Shown: piece after piece, positions 6,457 through 15,064 of the stretch
Layout of the letters: each line of letters begins with the position of its first letter
Numbering within the stretch: position 1 is the stretch's first letter
Assembly: GCA_003149835.1 (NCBI GenBank)
Contig: QAMX01000172.1
Coordinates: forward strand, 1-17,081
Source of the DNA: Clostridiales bacterium
GTDB taxonomy: Bacteria > Bacillota > Clostridia > Oscillospirales > QAMX01
Length of the DNA stretch: 17,081 bases
Direction: 5' to 3'
Translations under genes and position numbers: made by a program
The notes under the pieces: model-generated
Told to the model about the DNA's origin: nothing
Database searches by the model: none
Seen by the model: only the letters and a program-made list of their open reading frames with translations

Positions 6457-7731
6457 ATGGCAAATATCGTGCTGATGCCGCAGCTGGGCATCTCGGAGGA
6501 TTCAGCCGTGCTTTCGCAGTGGCGCGTCAAAGAAGGCGAGGCTGTGAAGGCGGGGCAAATCCTCTTTACGCTGGAAACGGGCAAATCGTCGTTTGATGTG
6601 GAGAGCGAGTTCGAGGGCACCGTATTGAAGCTGCTGTGCGGCGAAGGCGACGAGCTGCCGATCAAGGCGCCGATCTGCGTCATCGGCGAGCCGGGCGAGA
6701 CGGTCGATGAGCCAAACGGCGCGGACGGCGCGGCGAAGCCTGCCGCAGAGGCCTCTGTGCCTGCCGTCCCCGAAGCCGCCGCACCGGAGACGAGACCTGC
6801 GCCGGCAGCCGTTTCCGCTGAAAACAGCGCCGGCGGCAGGCTCCACAGCTCTCCGCGCGCGCGCCGGCTCGCCGAAAAGACCGGTATCGATCTCGCCGCC
6901 GCCGTCCCGACCGGGCCGGAGGGCCGCGTCATTGAGCGCGACGTGCAGAAGCTGCTCGACGAGGGCAAAATCGGCGCCGCGGCGGCGTCTTCTCCGGCCA
7001 CGCCGGAAAAGATGCCGGCAGCCGTTTCCGCGGCGGAGGCCGCCTATACGGTGGAGCCGCTTTCGCGCGTCCGCCGCGTTATCGCCGAAAATATGCACCG
7101 CTCGCTCTCCGAAATGGCGCAGCTGACGCTGACCGCTTCGTTCGACGCGACGGCGCTCATAGACTTCCGCAAGGCCGCCAAGAGCGGCGCGGTCGCGGGG
7201 CTGGAAGCCGTCACCTACAACGACATGGTGCTTTTCGCCGTCTCGCGCACACTGCCGGAATTCCCCTATTTCAACGCCCACTTCACAGGCGAGGAGTTCC
7301 GCCTTTTCCGCGCGGTCAACCTCGGCTTCGCCTGCGACACCGAAAAGGGGCTGCTGGTGCCGGTGATCCGCGACGCCGAGACGCTCTCGCTCAAAGCCGT
7401 TTCCGAGCGGGCGAAGGCATTGGCAAAGGCGGCGCAGAACGGGCAGCTCTCGCCGGCCGACATGCAGGACGGGACGTTTACGGTCTCCAACCTCGGTTCG
7501 TTAGGGATAGAGAGCTTTACGCCGGTCATCAACCCGCCGCAGACGGGGATTCTCGGCGTCAACACGCTGGAAACGCGCGTGCGGCTTGAAAACGATGCGC
7601 CTGTCTACTACACGGCGATGAGCCTGTCGCTGACCTTTGACCACCGCGCGGTCGACGGCGCGCCGGCGGCGCGCTTCTTGGCGGCATTAGCGAAAAATCT
7701 GGAAAACTTTACACTGCTGCTGGCGAAATAA
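6457..7731 (+). CDS. 2-oxoacid dehydrogenase complex, dihydrolipoamide acyltransferase (E2)
   Basis: This 424-residue protein is the core of a pyruvate-, acetoin- or branched-chain-type 2-oxoacid dehydrogenase complex, passing an acyl group from lipoate to CoA. Domain order is a single lipoyl domain (about 1-78) with lipoyl lysine K43 in LETGKSSFDV, an Ala/Pro/Glu-rich hinge (80-128), a peripheral-subunit-binding domain (about 130-167, SSPRARRLAEKTGIDL), a second hinge, and the catalytic domain (about 198-424) with DHRAVDG, giving catalytic H396 and D400. ATG 6457 follows AAGGAG by ten bases and begins MANIVLMPQLG as family members do. Lysine context is ETGK rather than the common ETDK. It is the first gene of the set, directly behind the attenuator-like leader. 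The acyl substrate cannot be assigned from sequence; acetyl from pyruvate is the default guess. Confidence 0.92.
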   Translation: MANIVLMPQLGISEDSAVLSQWRVKEGEAVKAGQILFTLETGKSSFDVESEFEGTVLKLLCGEGDELPIKAPICVIGEPGETVDEPNGADGAAKPAAEASVPAVPEAAAPETRPAPAAVSAENSAGGRLHSSPRARRLAEKTGIDLAAAVPTGPEGRVIERDVQKLLDEGKIGAAAASSPATPEKMPAAVSAAEAAYTVEPLSRVRRVIAENMHRSLSEMAQLTLTASFDATALIDFRKAAKSGAVAGLEAVTYNDMVLFAVSRTLPEFPYFNAHFTGEEFRLFRAVNLGFACDTEKGLLVPVIRDAETLSLKAVSERAKALAKAAQNGQLSPADMQDGTFTVSNLGSLGIESFTPVINPPQTGILGVNTLETRVRLENDAPVYYTAMSLSLTFDHRAVDGAPAARFLAALAKNLENFTLLLAK

Positions 7732-7755
7732 TCAAAGGATCGGGATGAAAACGAT

Positions 7756-9123
7756 ATGAATCAACTGTATGACCTGATCGTCCTCGGCGGCGGCCCCGCC
7801 GGATATCGCGCCGCGGAGGTCGCGGCCGCAAACGGAATCAAAACGCTCGTCGTCGAAAAGCGCGCGCTCGGCGGCGTCTGTCTCAACGAGGGCTGCATTC
7901 CCTCCAAAACGCTGCTGCACTCCGCCAAGCTCTACGACTACGCGAAGGGCGGCGGCGAAAAATACGGCGTCTACGCCGACAACGCGCGCCTTGACCACGC
8001 CGCCGTGGTGAAACGGAAAGACAAGGTCGTCAAAACGCTCGTGCAGGGCATCGCCTACACGCTGAAAACCCATAAAGCGGACGTCGTCTACGCCGAAGCG
8101 AAAATCCTCAGCCGCAGCCCCGAGGGCTTTTCCGTCGAGGCGGGCGGGACGGTTTATGGGGCGAAAAAGCTGCTGATCGCCACCGGCTCGGAGGCGCTTC
8201 TGCCGCCGATTCCGGGGTTAAAAGAAACGTATGAGTCCGGATTCGCGCTCACAAACCGCGAAATTTTAGCGCTTGAAAAGGCGCCGGAGTCGCTGTGCAT
8301 CATCGGCGGCGGCGTCATCGGGCTGGAAATGGCCTCGTATTTCTGCTCCGCGGGCAGCCGCGTCACCGTCGTGGAAATGCTGGACAAGATCGCCGGCCCG
8401 ACCGACGCGGAGATCTCGGCGCTGCTCTTAGAGCACTACGCGGCCAAAGGCGTGGTCTTCCACACCGGCGCGAAGGTCACGGCCTTTGCCGACGGAGCCG
8501 TGACGTTTGAAAAGGGCGGCATGGCGCAGACTGTCGCCGCGGACAAGGCGCTCGTCTCCATCGGCCGCCGCGCGGTGACGAAGGGCTTGGGATTGGAAAC
8601 GATCGGCGTGCTCACCGAACGCGGCGCGGTCGTGACCGACGAACAGATGAAGACCAACGTCCCCGGCGTGTTCGCGGCCGGCGACGTCAACGGCAAGTCG
8701 ATGCTCGCGCATACGGCGTACCGCGAGGCCGAGGTCGCCGTCAACGTCATGCTCGGCAGGAAAGACCGCATGGACTATTCCGCCGTCCCGTCGGTCATCT
8801 ATACCAACCCCGAAGCCGCCTCGGTCGGCGAGACCGAGGAGACCGCTAAGGCCAAGGGCTACGAGTGCGCGGTGAAAAAGCTTTCGATGAATTTCAGCGG
8901 GCGCTATCTCGCCGAAAACGAGGGCGGCAAGGGCATCTGCAAGGTCGTCTATGAAAAGGGGACGGAGCGGCTGCTCGGCGTCGCCATGCTCGGCAATCCG
9001 GCCAGCGAGATCATCGCCGCCGCCGCCGAGATGATCGCCCGCGAGGATCGGGCGGCCGATATACAGAAGGTCATTTTCCCGCACCCGACCGTGGGCGAGG
9101 TGCTGCGCGAGAGCGCGTTTTAA
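7756..9123 (+). CDS. lpdA: dihydrolipoamide dehydrogenase (E3)
   Basis: This 455-residue flavoprotein reoxidises dihydrolipoamide with NAD+. The FAD-binding GGGPAG is at 11-16, the redox disulfide GGVCLNEGCIPS gives C42 and C47, the NAD-binding GGGVIG is at 184-189, an AAGDVNG segment closes the FAD site, and HPTVGE near the end provides the catalytic pair H443 and E448 contributed across the dimer. Length is close to the family norm and nothing is missing. It starts 24 bases after E2. Its AAAGGA lies closer to a tiny upstream frame (7745-7759) whose TGA overlaps this ATG, so translation may be coupled. The product surely serves the E2 encoded upstream and the E1 encoded downstream. Confidence 0.95.
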   Translation: MNQLYDLIVLGGGPAGYRAAEVAAANGIKTLVVEKRALGGVCLNEGCIPSKTLLHSAKLYDYAKGGGEKYGVYADNARLDHAAVVKRKDKVVKTLVQGIAYTLKTHKADVVYAEAKILSRSPEGFSVEAGGTVYGAKKLLIATGSEALLPPIPGLKETYESGFALTNREILALEKAPESLCIIGGGVIGLEMASYFCSAGSRVTVVEMLDKIAGPTDAEISALLLEHYAAKGVVFHTGAKVTAFADGAVTFEKGGMAQTVAADKALVSIGRRAVTKGLGLETIGVLTERGAVVTDEQMKTNVPGVFAAGDVNGKSMLAHTAYREAEVAVNVMLGRKDRMDYSAVPSVIYTNPEAASVGETEETAKAKGYECAVKKLSMNFSGRYLAENEGGKGICKVVYEKGTERLLGVAMLGNPASEIIAAAAEMIAREDRAADIQKVIFPHPTVGEVLRESAF

Positions 9124-9266
9124 GCTCTGCGCGGATGATGAAAAGCAAAACGGGCGGATGAAACGGCGTCAAAGCCGCCGCCGCGTCTGCGCCTTTGAGT
9201 TTGTCTGGCGTTTGTTTTATCAGGCTGAATCATTTTATTAAATTACATAAAAGGGGACTGTTTGTT
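9124..9266 (+). promoter_or_regulatory. E3-E1 gap with possible weak internal promoter
   Basis: This 143-base spacer is longer than others in the set. Its second half turns AT-rich. TTGTTT (9212-9217), 18 bases, then TATTAA (9236-9241) could be a weak promoter giving extra E1 transcript. The match is mediocre. No terminator is evident. Confidence 0.25.
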
Positions 9267-11735
9267 ATGCCGAAGAGCCAATTCGTAGACCCTGCAAAAA
9301 TGCGCCAGCCCGGCGTGCTGTCGTTTCAGGATATCCCGCTCAACGCATATTCGAAAACATTTGAGCAGGAGCGGGAGAATTATTCCGACAGCGACCTGAT
9401 CGGGATTTTCAGCGACATGCAGTATATCCGCGAGTTTGAAACCATGCTGTTCTCCGTCCGCACGACGAAGCAGTACAACGGCGTCGAATACGTCTATACC
9501 GGCCCGGCGCACCTCTATACGGGTCAGGAGGCCGGCGCAGTCGGCATGGCGTACAGCCTGACGATGGACGACTATATTTTCGGCAGCCACAGGAGCCACG
9601 GCGAAGTGCTGGCCAAGGGCTTCGCGGCGATCAAGCATTTGAGCGACGACAGGCTCTATGAGATCATGAAGAATTTCGCCGACGGGGCGATTCTGTCCGT
9701 CGCCGAGGCGAACAACACCTCCGGCAACGTCAAGGACCTCGCCGTCGATTTCCTGCTCTACGGGTTTATGGCGGAGCTGTTCGGCCGCAAAAACGGCTTT
9801 ACCAAGGGCCTCGGCAACTCCATGCACGTCTTTTTCACGCCGTTCGGCATTTACCCCAACAACGCCATCGTCGGCGGCTCAGCCGGCGTATCGGTCGGCG
9901 CGGGGCTGTATAAGCGCGTCAACGATAAGCCCGGCATCGTCGTCTGCAACATCGGCGACGGCTCATTAGGCTGCGGCCCGGTCTGGGAGGCGCTGAACTT
10001 CGCCGCGCAGGATCAGTTTACCAAGCTCTGGGACGAGGCCCACCGCGGCGGCCTGCCGATCATCTTCAACTTCTTCAACAACCACTACGGCATGGGCGGC
10101 CAGACGAGCGGCGAGACGATGGCCTACGACATCCTCGCGCGCGTCGGCGCGGGCATCTCGCCCACGCAGCTCCACGCCGAGCGTATCGACGGCTACAACC
10201 CGCTCGCCGTCATCGACGCGTTCCGCCGCAAGCGCGCGGTCATTGAAAACCGCGAAGGCCCCGTGCTTCTGGATACGGTCACTTACCGCTATGTCGGCCA
10301 CTCCGCGACCGACTCGTCGAGCTACCGCACCCCCGAGGAGATCGAGGCGTGGCGCGGTCACGACTCCATCGCCGCCTTTAAGGAGCAGCTCGAAAAGAGC
10401 GAAATCGCCGACGGCGACCTGCTCGCCAGCTTGGAGGAGGGCATTAAAGAGCGCATCACGCGCGTCATGAAGCTCGCCATCGACGACTCCGTTTCGCCGC
10501 GCCTTGATCTCGCCGGCGACCCCGACGCGATCCGCCGCTTCGTCTTCTCCAACGGCCGCGAGGCGCGCATGTCGGACGAAACGCCGCAGACGCTGACGGC
10601 CTACGCCGACAACAGCCGCGTCAAAAAAATCGCCGACAAAATCCGCTGCGGCGTCGACAAGGACGGCAAGCCGGTCTCGAAGCTGAAAACGCTCTCCATC
10701 CGCGACGCGCTCTTTGAAGCGATCTTTGCGAAGTTCTATGAGGATCCGACGCTGATCGCCTTCGGCGAGGACAACCGCGACTGGGGCGGCGCTTTCGGCG
10801 TCTACACCGGTATGACCGAATCCCTGCCGTATCACCGCTTCTTCAACGCGCCGATCTCCGAGGGGACGATCGTGGCCGCGGCCGTCGGGTACGGTCTCTG
10901 CGGCGGCCGGGCGATCCCCGAGCTGATGTACTGCGACTTCTTGGGCCGCGCCGGCGACGAGGTGTTCAATCAGCTCGCCAAGTGGCAGGCGATGAGCGCC
11001 GGAATTCTGAAAATGCCCGTCGTGCTCCGCGTCTCCTGCGGCTCTAAGTACGGCGCGCAGCACGCGCAGGACTGGACGAGTCTGACCACGCATATCCCGG
11101 GCTTGAAGGTCTGCTTCCCGGTCACGCCGTACGACGCCAAGGGCATGATGAACGCCGCGCTCGCGGGGACCGACCCGGTGGTGTTCTTCGAGAGCCAGAA
11201 ACTCTACGACATGGGCGAGATGTTCCGCGACGAGGTGCCGGAGGGCTATTACGAAATCCCGCTCGGCGAACCCGACGTCAAGCGGACGGGCAAGGACATC
11301 ACCATCCTGACCGTCGGCGCCGCGCTCTACGCGGCCGTCGAGGCGGCGAAGCTCTTACAGGAAAAATACGGCATGGAAGCCGAGATCATCGACGCGCGCA
11401 GCCTCGTGCCGTTTCACTATGATCCGGTCGTGGAGTCGATCAAAAAGACGGGGCGTATCGTGCTCGTCTCCGACGCGTGCGAGCGCGGCTCGCACCTCAA
11501 CGATATGGCGCGCAACCTCACGGAATTCGCCTTTGACTATCTGGACGCGCCTCCGGTCGTCGTCGGCGCGCCGAACGTGATTTCGCCGTGCCCCGAGCTG
11601 GAAAGCTATTACTATCCGCAGGCGGCCTGGATCCTCGACGCCATCAACGAAAAGGTTCTGCCTCTGCCGGGGCATACGAGCTTCTTCAACTACACGACGC
11701 TGGAAAAAATCCGCCGCGAAAAGCTCGGAATCTGA
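9267..11735 (+). CDS. fused 2-oxoacid dehydrogenase E1 (alpha-beta), thiamine-diphosphate dependent
   Basis: This 822-residue protein carries both E1 subunits in one chain. It decarboxylates a 2-oxoacid and loads the acyl group onto E2 lipoate. The alpha half (about 40-400) has the HRSHGEVLAKG segment, the FGRKNGFTKGLGNSMH motif, the thiamine-diphosphate signature GDGS (230-233) with NFFNN downstream, and RYVGHSATDSSSYR (341-354). A linker (about 410-475) leads to the beta half, which starts near LSIRDALFEAI and contains AFGEDNRDWGGAFGV, NAPISEGTIVAAAVGYG and HAQDWTSL. Between LAKGF and AELFG sits an extra segment of about 40 residues (126-166) not usual in E1alpha. ATG 9267 follows AAAGGGGA and is preferred over the hydrophobic upstream extension. 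It lies after E3, so the gene order E2-E3-E1 is uncommon. Substrate is unresolved among pyruvate, acetoin and branched 2-oxoacids. Confidence 0.9.
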   Translation: MPKSQFVDPAKMRQPGVLSFQDIPLNAYSKTFEQERENYSDSDLIGIFSDMQYIREFETMLFSVRTTKQYNGVEYVYTGPAHLYTGQEAGAVGMAYSLTMDDYIFGSHRSHGEVLAKGFAAIKHLSDDRLYEIMKNFADGAILSVAEANNTSGNVKDLAVDFLLYGFMAELFGRKNGFTKGLGNSMHVFFTPFGIYPNNAIVGGSAGVSVGAGLYKRVNDKPGIVVCNIGDGSLGCGPVWEALNFAAQDQFTKLWDEAHRGGLPIIFNFFNNHYGMGGQTSGETMAYDILARVGAGISPTQLHAERIDGYNPLAVIDAFRRKRAVIENREGPVLLDTVTYRYVGHSATDSSSYRTPEEIEAWRGHDSIAAFKEQLEKSEIADGDLLASLEEGIKERITRVMKLAIDDSVSPRLDLAGDPDAIRRFVFSNGREARMSDETPQTLTAYADNSRVKKIADKIRCGVDKDGKPVSKLKTLSIRDALFEAIFAKFYEDPTLIAFGEDNRDWGGAFGVYTGMTESLPYHRFFNAPISEGTIVAAAVGYGLCGGRAIPELMYCDFLGRAGDEVFNQLAKWQAMSAGILKMPVVLRVSCGSKYGAQHAQDWTSLTTHIPGLKVCFPVTPYDAKGMMNAALAGTDPVVFFESQKLYDMGEMFRDEVPEGYYEIPLGEPDVKRTGKDITILTVGAALYAAVEAAKLLQEKYGMEAEIIDARSLVPFHYDPVVESIKKTGRIVLVSDACERGSHLNDMARNLTEFAFDYLDAPPVVVGAPNVISPCPELESYYYPQAAWILDAINEKVLPLPGHTSFFNYTTLEKIRREKLGI

Positions 11736-11764
11736 GCGGGCGGCGCTGAAAGGATATGACGCAT

Positions 11765-13027
11765 ATGCAGACAACCGCCGTCCGCCTGTACGGCAAAGAG
11801 GATTTGCGCATGGAGACATTTGAGCTCCCCGCGCACGGCGACGACGAGATTTTGGCCCGCGTCGTCTCGGATTCGATATGCATGTCGAGCTTCAAGGCGG
11901 CCGAGCAGGGGAGCGAGCACAAGCGCGTCCCCGCCGACTGCGCCGAGCACCCGGTCATCATCGGCCACGAGTTCTGCGGCGAGCTGATTTCCGTGGGCAA
12001 AAAGTGGCAGGACAAATACCGCGCCGGAGACAAGTTCTCCATTCAGCCCGCCATCAACTATAAAGGAACGCTCGACGCCCCCGGGTATTCGTACCGGTGG
12101 ATCGGCGGCGACGCGACCTATATCGTTATCCCCAACGAGGTCATGGAAAACGACTGCCTGCTCCCATACAGCGGCGAGGCGTTTTTCTACGGGTCTTTGG
12201 CCGAGCCGATGAGCTGTATCGTCGGCGCTTTCCACGCCAGCTATCACACGAAATACGGCAGCTATGTCCACGAGATGGGCATCCGTGAAAACGGCTGTAT
12301 GGCGCTGCTCGCCGCGGCCGGCCCGATGGGGATGGGCGCGATCGACTACGCGATTCACTGTGACCGCCGCCCGCGCCTGCTCGTCGTCACCGATATTGAT
12401 TCGGCGCGGCTCGCGCGCGTAGCGGGGCTTTACACGCCGGAAGAGGCGCGGAAAAACGGCGTCGAACTGCACTATGTCAATACCGCCGAAAGCCCGGAAG
12501 CGGAGGCGGAGATCCTCGCGCTGACCGGCGGCAGGGGCTTTGACGACGTCTTCTGCTTTGCGCCCGTGCGTCCCGTCGTCGAGATGTCTGACCGGCTGCT
12601 CGCCAACGACGGCTGTCTCAATTTCTTCGCCGGCCCGATCGATAAAAAATTCTCGGCCGAGCTGAATTTCTACAACGTCCACTACGCCGCGACGCATATC
12701 GTCGGCACCAGCGGCGGCAACACCTCCGACATGCTCGAATCGCTGGCGATGATGGAAAAGGGGCTCCTCAACCCCGCCGCCATGGTCACGCACGTCGGCG
12801 GGCTCGACGCGGTCGTCGATACGACGCTGCGGCTCCCGAAAATCCCCGGCGGGAAAAAGCTGATCTATACGCATATCTCCATGCCGCTGACGGCGATTGC
12901 CGATTTTGAGCGGCTGGGCGCGGCCGACCCGATGTTTGCCAAGCTGGCCGAGCTCTGCGCGGCGCACAACGGGCTGTGGAACGCCGAGGCGGAGCGGTTC
13001 CTCCTCTCTGTAAAGGCGGTGGACTGA
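11765..13027 (+). CDS. sorE: L-sorbose-1-phosphate reductase-like zinc dehydrogenase
   Basis: This 420-residue medium-chain dehydrogenase closely recalls enterobacterial SorE, which reduces L-sorbose 1-phosphate to D-glucitol 6-phosphate. From memory of that family, shared stretches include TTAVRLYGKEDLRMETFELP, IIGHEFCGELISVGKKWQ, IVIPNEVM, CLNFFAGPIDKKFSA and VGTSGGNT. Catalytic zinc would be held by C39, H68 and perhaps E69 or E149, and the nucleotide site is GPMGMG (187-192). The four-cysteine structural zinc loop of classical alcohol dehydrogenases is absent. ATG 11765 has AAAGGA ten bases upstream and matches the family start, whereas ATG 11756 would be only one base from that site. It follows E1 by 29 bases and nearly touches the next gene, so it is co-transcribed and translationally close to the aldolase-dehydrogenase. 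Another ketose-phosphate could be the true substrate. Confidence 0.85.
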   Translation: MQTTAVRLYGKEDLRMETFELPAHGDDEILARVVSDSICMSSFKAAEQGSEHKRVPADCAEHPVIIGHEFCGELISVGKKWQDKYRAGDKFSIQPAINYKGTLDAPGYSYRWIGGDATYIVIPNEVMENDCLLPYSGEAFFYGSLAEPMSCIVGAFHASYHTKYGSYVHEMGIRENGCMALLAAAGPMGMGAIDYAIHCDRRPRLLVVTDIDSARLARVAGLYTPEEARKNGVELHYVNTAESPEAEAEILALTGGRGFDDVFCFAPVRPVVEMSDRLLANDGCLNFFAGPIDKKFSAELNFYNVHYAATHIVGTSGGNTSDMLESLAMMEKGLLNPAAMVTHVGGLDAVVDTTLRLPKIPGGKKLIYTHISMPLTAIADFERLGAADPMFAKLAELCAAHNGLWNAEAERFLLSVKAVD

Positions 13028-13028
13028 T

Positions 13029-14984
13029 ATGCTGCTGAACGATATCATTGAACTTTCCAACCAATACGGGAGCAATCCCGATCTCGTGCTCGCGGGCGGA
13101 GGCAATACCTCGCTCAAAGACAGCGACGCGCTCTACGTCAAGGCGAGCGGCTTCCGGCTCGCCGACATCACCGCCGAGGGCTTTGTCGCGCTCGACAGAG
13201 CGCGGCTGACCGCGATCACCCAAAAGCGCTATCCGGCCGACGAAAAGGCCGCCGAGGCTGAGGTGCTCGCCGACATGATGGCCGCGCGCCTGCCCGGCAG
13301 CAGCGGCCGGCCCAGCGTCGAGGCGCTGCTGCACGCGCTCTTCCCGCAGCGGCTCGTCGTCCACCTGCACCCGGCGATGGTCAACGGCCTGACCTGCGGC
13401 GCGGAGGGAGAAGCCGCCGCCAAGCGCCTGTTTGGATCGGACTGCGTCTGGCTCGACGAGATCAAGCCCGGCTATACGCTCGCCATGGCCGCCAAGCGCG
13501 CGATGAATGCCTATCAGGCGCAAAACGGCAGGGCCGCCGTCATGCTTGTCATGCAGAACCACGGCATCTTCTTCGCCGCGGAGACAAAGCCTGAAATCGC
13601 CGCGCTCATCGAAAAAACGCTGGACCGCGTGCGCGCCGCGGTTTCCGAAACGCCGGATACCGCCGACCTGCCGGCCGATGCCGCTGAGGTCGCGCAGCTC
13701 GCGCCCGCCGTCCGTTCGCTCGTTGCGGGAGAGGGCTACGCCTGCTTTTTCGCCAACGCCGCGCTGCTTGAACAGTCGGCGGCGTGGAAAACGGTCGAGC
13801 CCTGCTCGCTGACGCCCGACCACATCGTCTATCTCGGACACGCCTTTTGCTGCGTTGACCGTTCCGACGATGCAGAGGAGCAGTACCGGCTGATCGCCGG
13901 CGCCGTCGAAGCCTTTGAAGCTGCGAACGCCTATCGCCCCAAAATCGTCGCGGTGCGCGGATTCGGCGCGTTTGCCTGCGCTGCTACGTGGAAGGACGCG
14001 CAGACGGTCAAAGCGCTGTTTAACGACTTTTTGAAAATTTACGCCTATGCGCGCAGCTTCGGCGGCGCGCGCCTGATGTCTGACGCGCTGACGGCCTTTA
14101 TCCGCAACTGGGAGGTCGAAAGCTACCGCAAGAGCGTCTCTCTCTCCGGCGGCGCGGCCAAGCGCCTCGCGGGCAAAGTCGCGGTCATGACCGGCGGCGC
14201 GCAGGGCTTTGGCGCGGGTCTGGCCGAGGAGCTGTGCAAAAACGGCGCCAGCGTCGTCATCGCCGATATCAACCGGGCGGGCGCGGAGGCGTTTGCGGAG
14301 ACGCTCAACGAGCGCTTCGGCGCGGGCAGCGCGCTGGCCGCCGCCTGCGACGTGTCCGACGAGGCGTCGGTGCAAAAGCTCTGCGACGAGACGTGCGCGC
14401 ACTTCGGCGGGCTGGACGTGTTTGTCTCCAACGCCGGTATTCTGCGCTCCGGCGGCTTGGAGGACATGGACTTCAAGACCTTCGAGCTGATGACGCGCGT
14501 CAATTACGCCGCCTTTTTCCTCTGCACCAAATACGCCGCGCGCGTCATGCGGCTGGAAACGCGCTTTGCGCCGGGCAAATCCTGCGATATCATTCAGATC
14601 AACTCGAAATCCGGCCTTTCCGGCTCGAACAAGAATTTTGCATACGCCGGCGGCAAGTTCGGCGGCATCGGACTGGTGCAGTCCTTTGCGCTTGAACTCG
14701 TCTCCGCCAACATCAAGGTCAACGCCATCTGCCCGGGCAACTTCCTCGACGGGCCGCTCTGGACCGATCCGGAGCGCGGCCTTTTTGTGCAGTACCTCCG
14801 CGCCGGCAAGGTGCCCGGCGCGAAGACGGTCGAGGACGTCCGGCGCGCCTATGAGGCGAAAGTGCCGATGAACCGCGGCTGCGAGGTCGCCGACGTGGCC
14901 ACGGCGCTGCTGTACGCCATCGAGCAGAAATACGAAACCGGTCAGGCGATCCCCGTCACAGGCGGGCAGAACATGCTCAAATAG
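13029..14984 (+). CDS. class II aldolase fused to short-chain dehydrogenase
   Basis: This 651-residue bifunctional protein has two parts. Residues about 5-200 are a class II aldolase/adducin domain: AGGGNTS (22-28), PSVEALLH with E98, the zinc ligands H112 and H114 in VHLHP, and H178 in QNHG. A connecting region (about 200-378) resembles that of other aldolase-dehydrogenase fusions. Residues about 379-651 are a short-chain dehydrogenase with TGGAQGFG (388-395), SNAG (467-470), QINSKSG, and catalytic Y539/K543. Its end (KVPMNRGC, TGQAIPVTGGQ) resembles sorbitol-6-phosphate dehydrogenase SrlD. The start is one base after the sorE-like stop (TGATATG). The fusion layout recalls RhaE-RhaW proteins, but the N-terminus is shorter and the dehydrogenase is SrlD-like. 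Cleavage of a ketose-1-phosphate and oxidation of a hexitol-phosphate or aldehyde are the candidate activities. Confidence 0.85.
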   Translation: MLLNDIIELSNQYGSNPDLVLAGGGNTSLKDSDALYVKASGFRLADITAEGFVALDRARLTAITQKRYPADEKAAEAEVLADMMAARLPGSSGRPSVEALLHALFPQRLVVHLHPAMVNGLTCGAEGEAAAKRLFGSDCVWLDEIKPGYTLAMAAKRAMNAYQAQNGRAAVMLVMQNHGIFFAAETKPEIAALIEKTLDRVRAAVSETPDTADLPADAAEVAQLAPAVRSLVAGEGYACFFANAALLEQSAAWKTVEPCSLTPDHIVYLGHAFCCVDRSDDAEEQYRLIAGAVEAFEAANAYRPKIVAVRGFGAFACAATWKDAQTVKALFNDFLKIYAYARSFGGARLMSDALTAFIRNWEVESYRKSVSLSGGAAKRLAGKVAVMTGGAQGFGAGLAEELCKNGASVVIADINRAGAEAFAETLNERFGAGSALAAACDVSDEASVQKLCDETCAHFGGLDVFVSNAGILRSGGLEDMDFKTFELMTRVNYAAFFLCTKYAARVMRLETRFAPGKSCDIIQINSKSGLSGSNKNFAYAGGKFGGIGLVQSFALELVSANIKVNAICPGNFLDGPLWTDPERGLFVQYLRAGKVPGAKTVEDVRRAYEAKVPMNRGCEVADVATALLYAIEQKYETGQAIPVTGGQNMLK

Positions 14985-15064
14985 CGGGAGAACGCTTGAA
15001 CGGACAGAAACAAAAACGATGCGGAGCGCGGCAAGCGCGTCTCGCCGGAAGGACGGAACAGACG

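Noticed and set aside
7746..7759. Catabolite-repression (cre)-like sequence TGAAAACGATATGA
   Set aside because: It lies at the E3 start, not near a promoter, and has a mismatch at a conserved position; likely chance.
12786..14402. Long open frame (538 codons) on the minus strand opposite the aldolase fusion
   Set aside because: Arg/Ala-rich antisense frame over a gene with intact catalytic motifs in the other strand; explained by GC-biased third codon positions.
14996..15064. TTG start for the PHP gene with GGGAG upstream
   Set aside because: The added 23 residues are basic and unlike related starts. It is kept as an alternative because its ribosome site is better placed.
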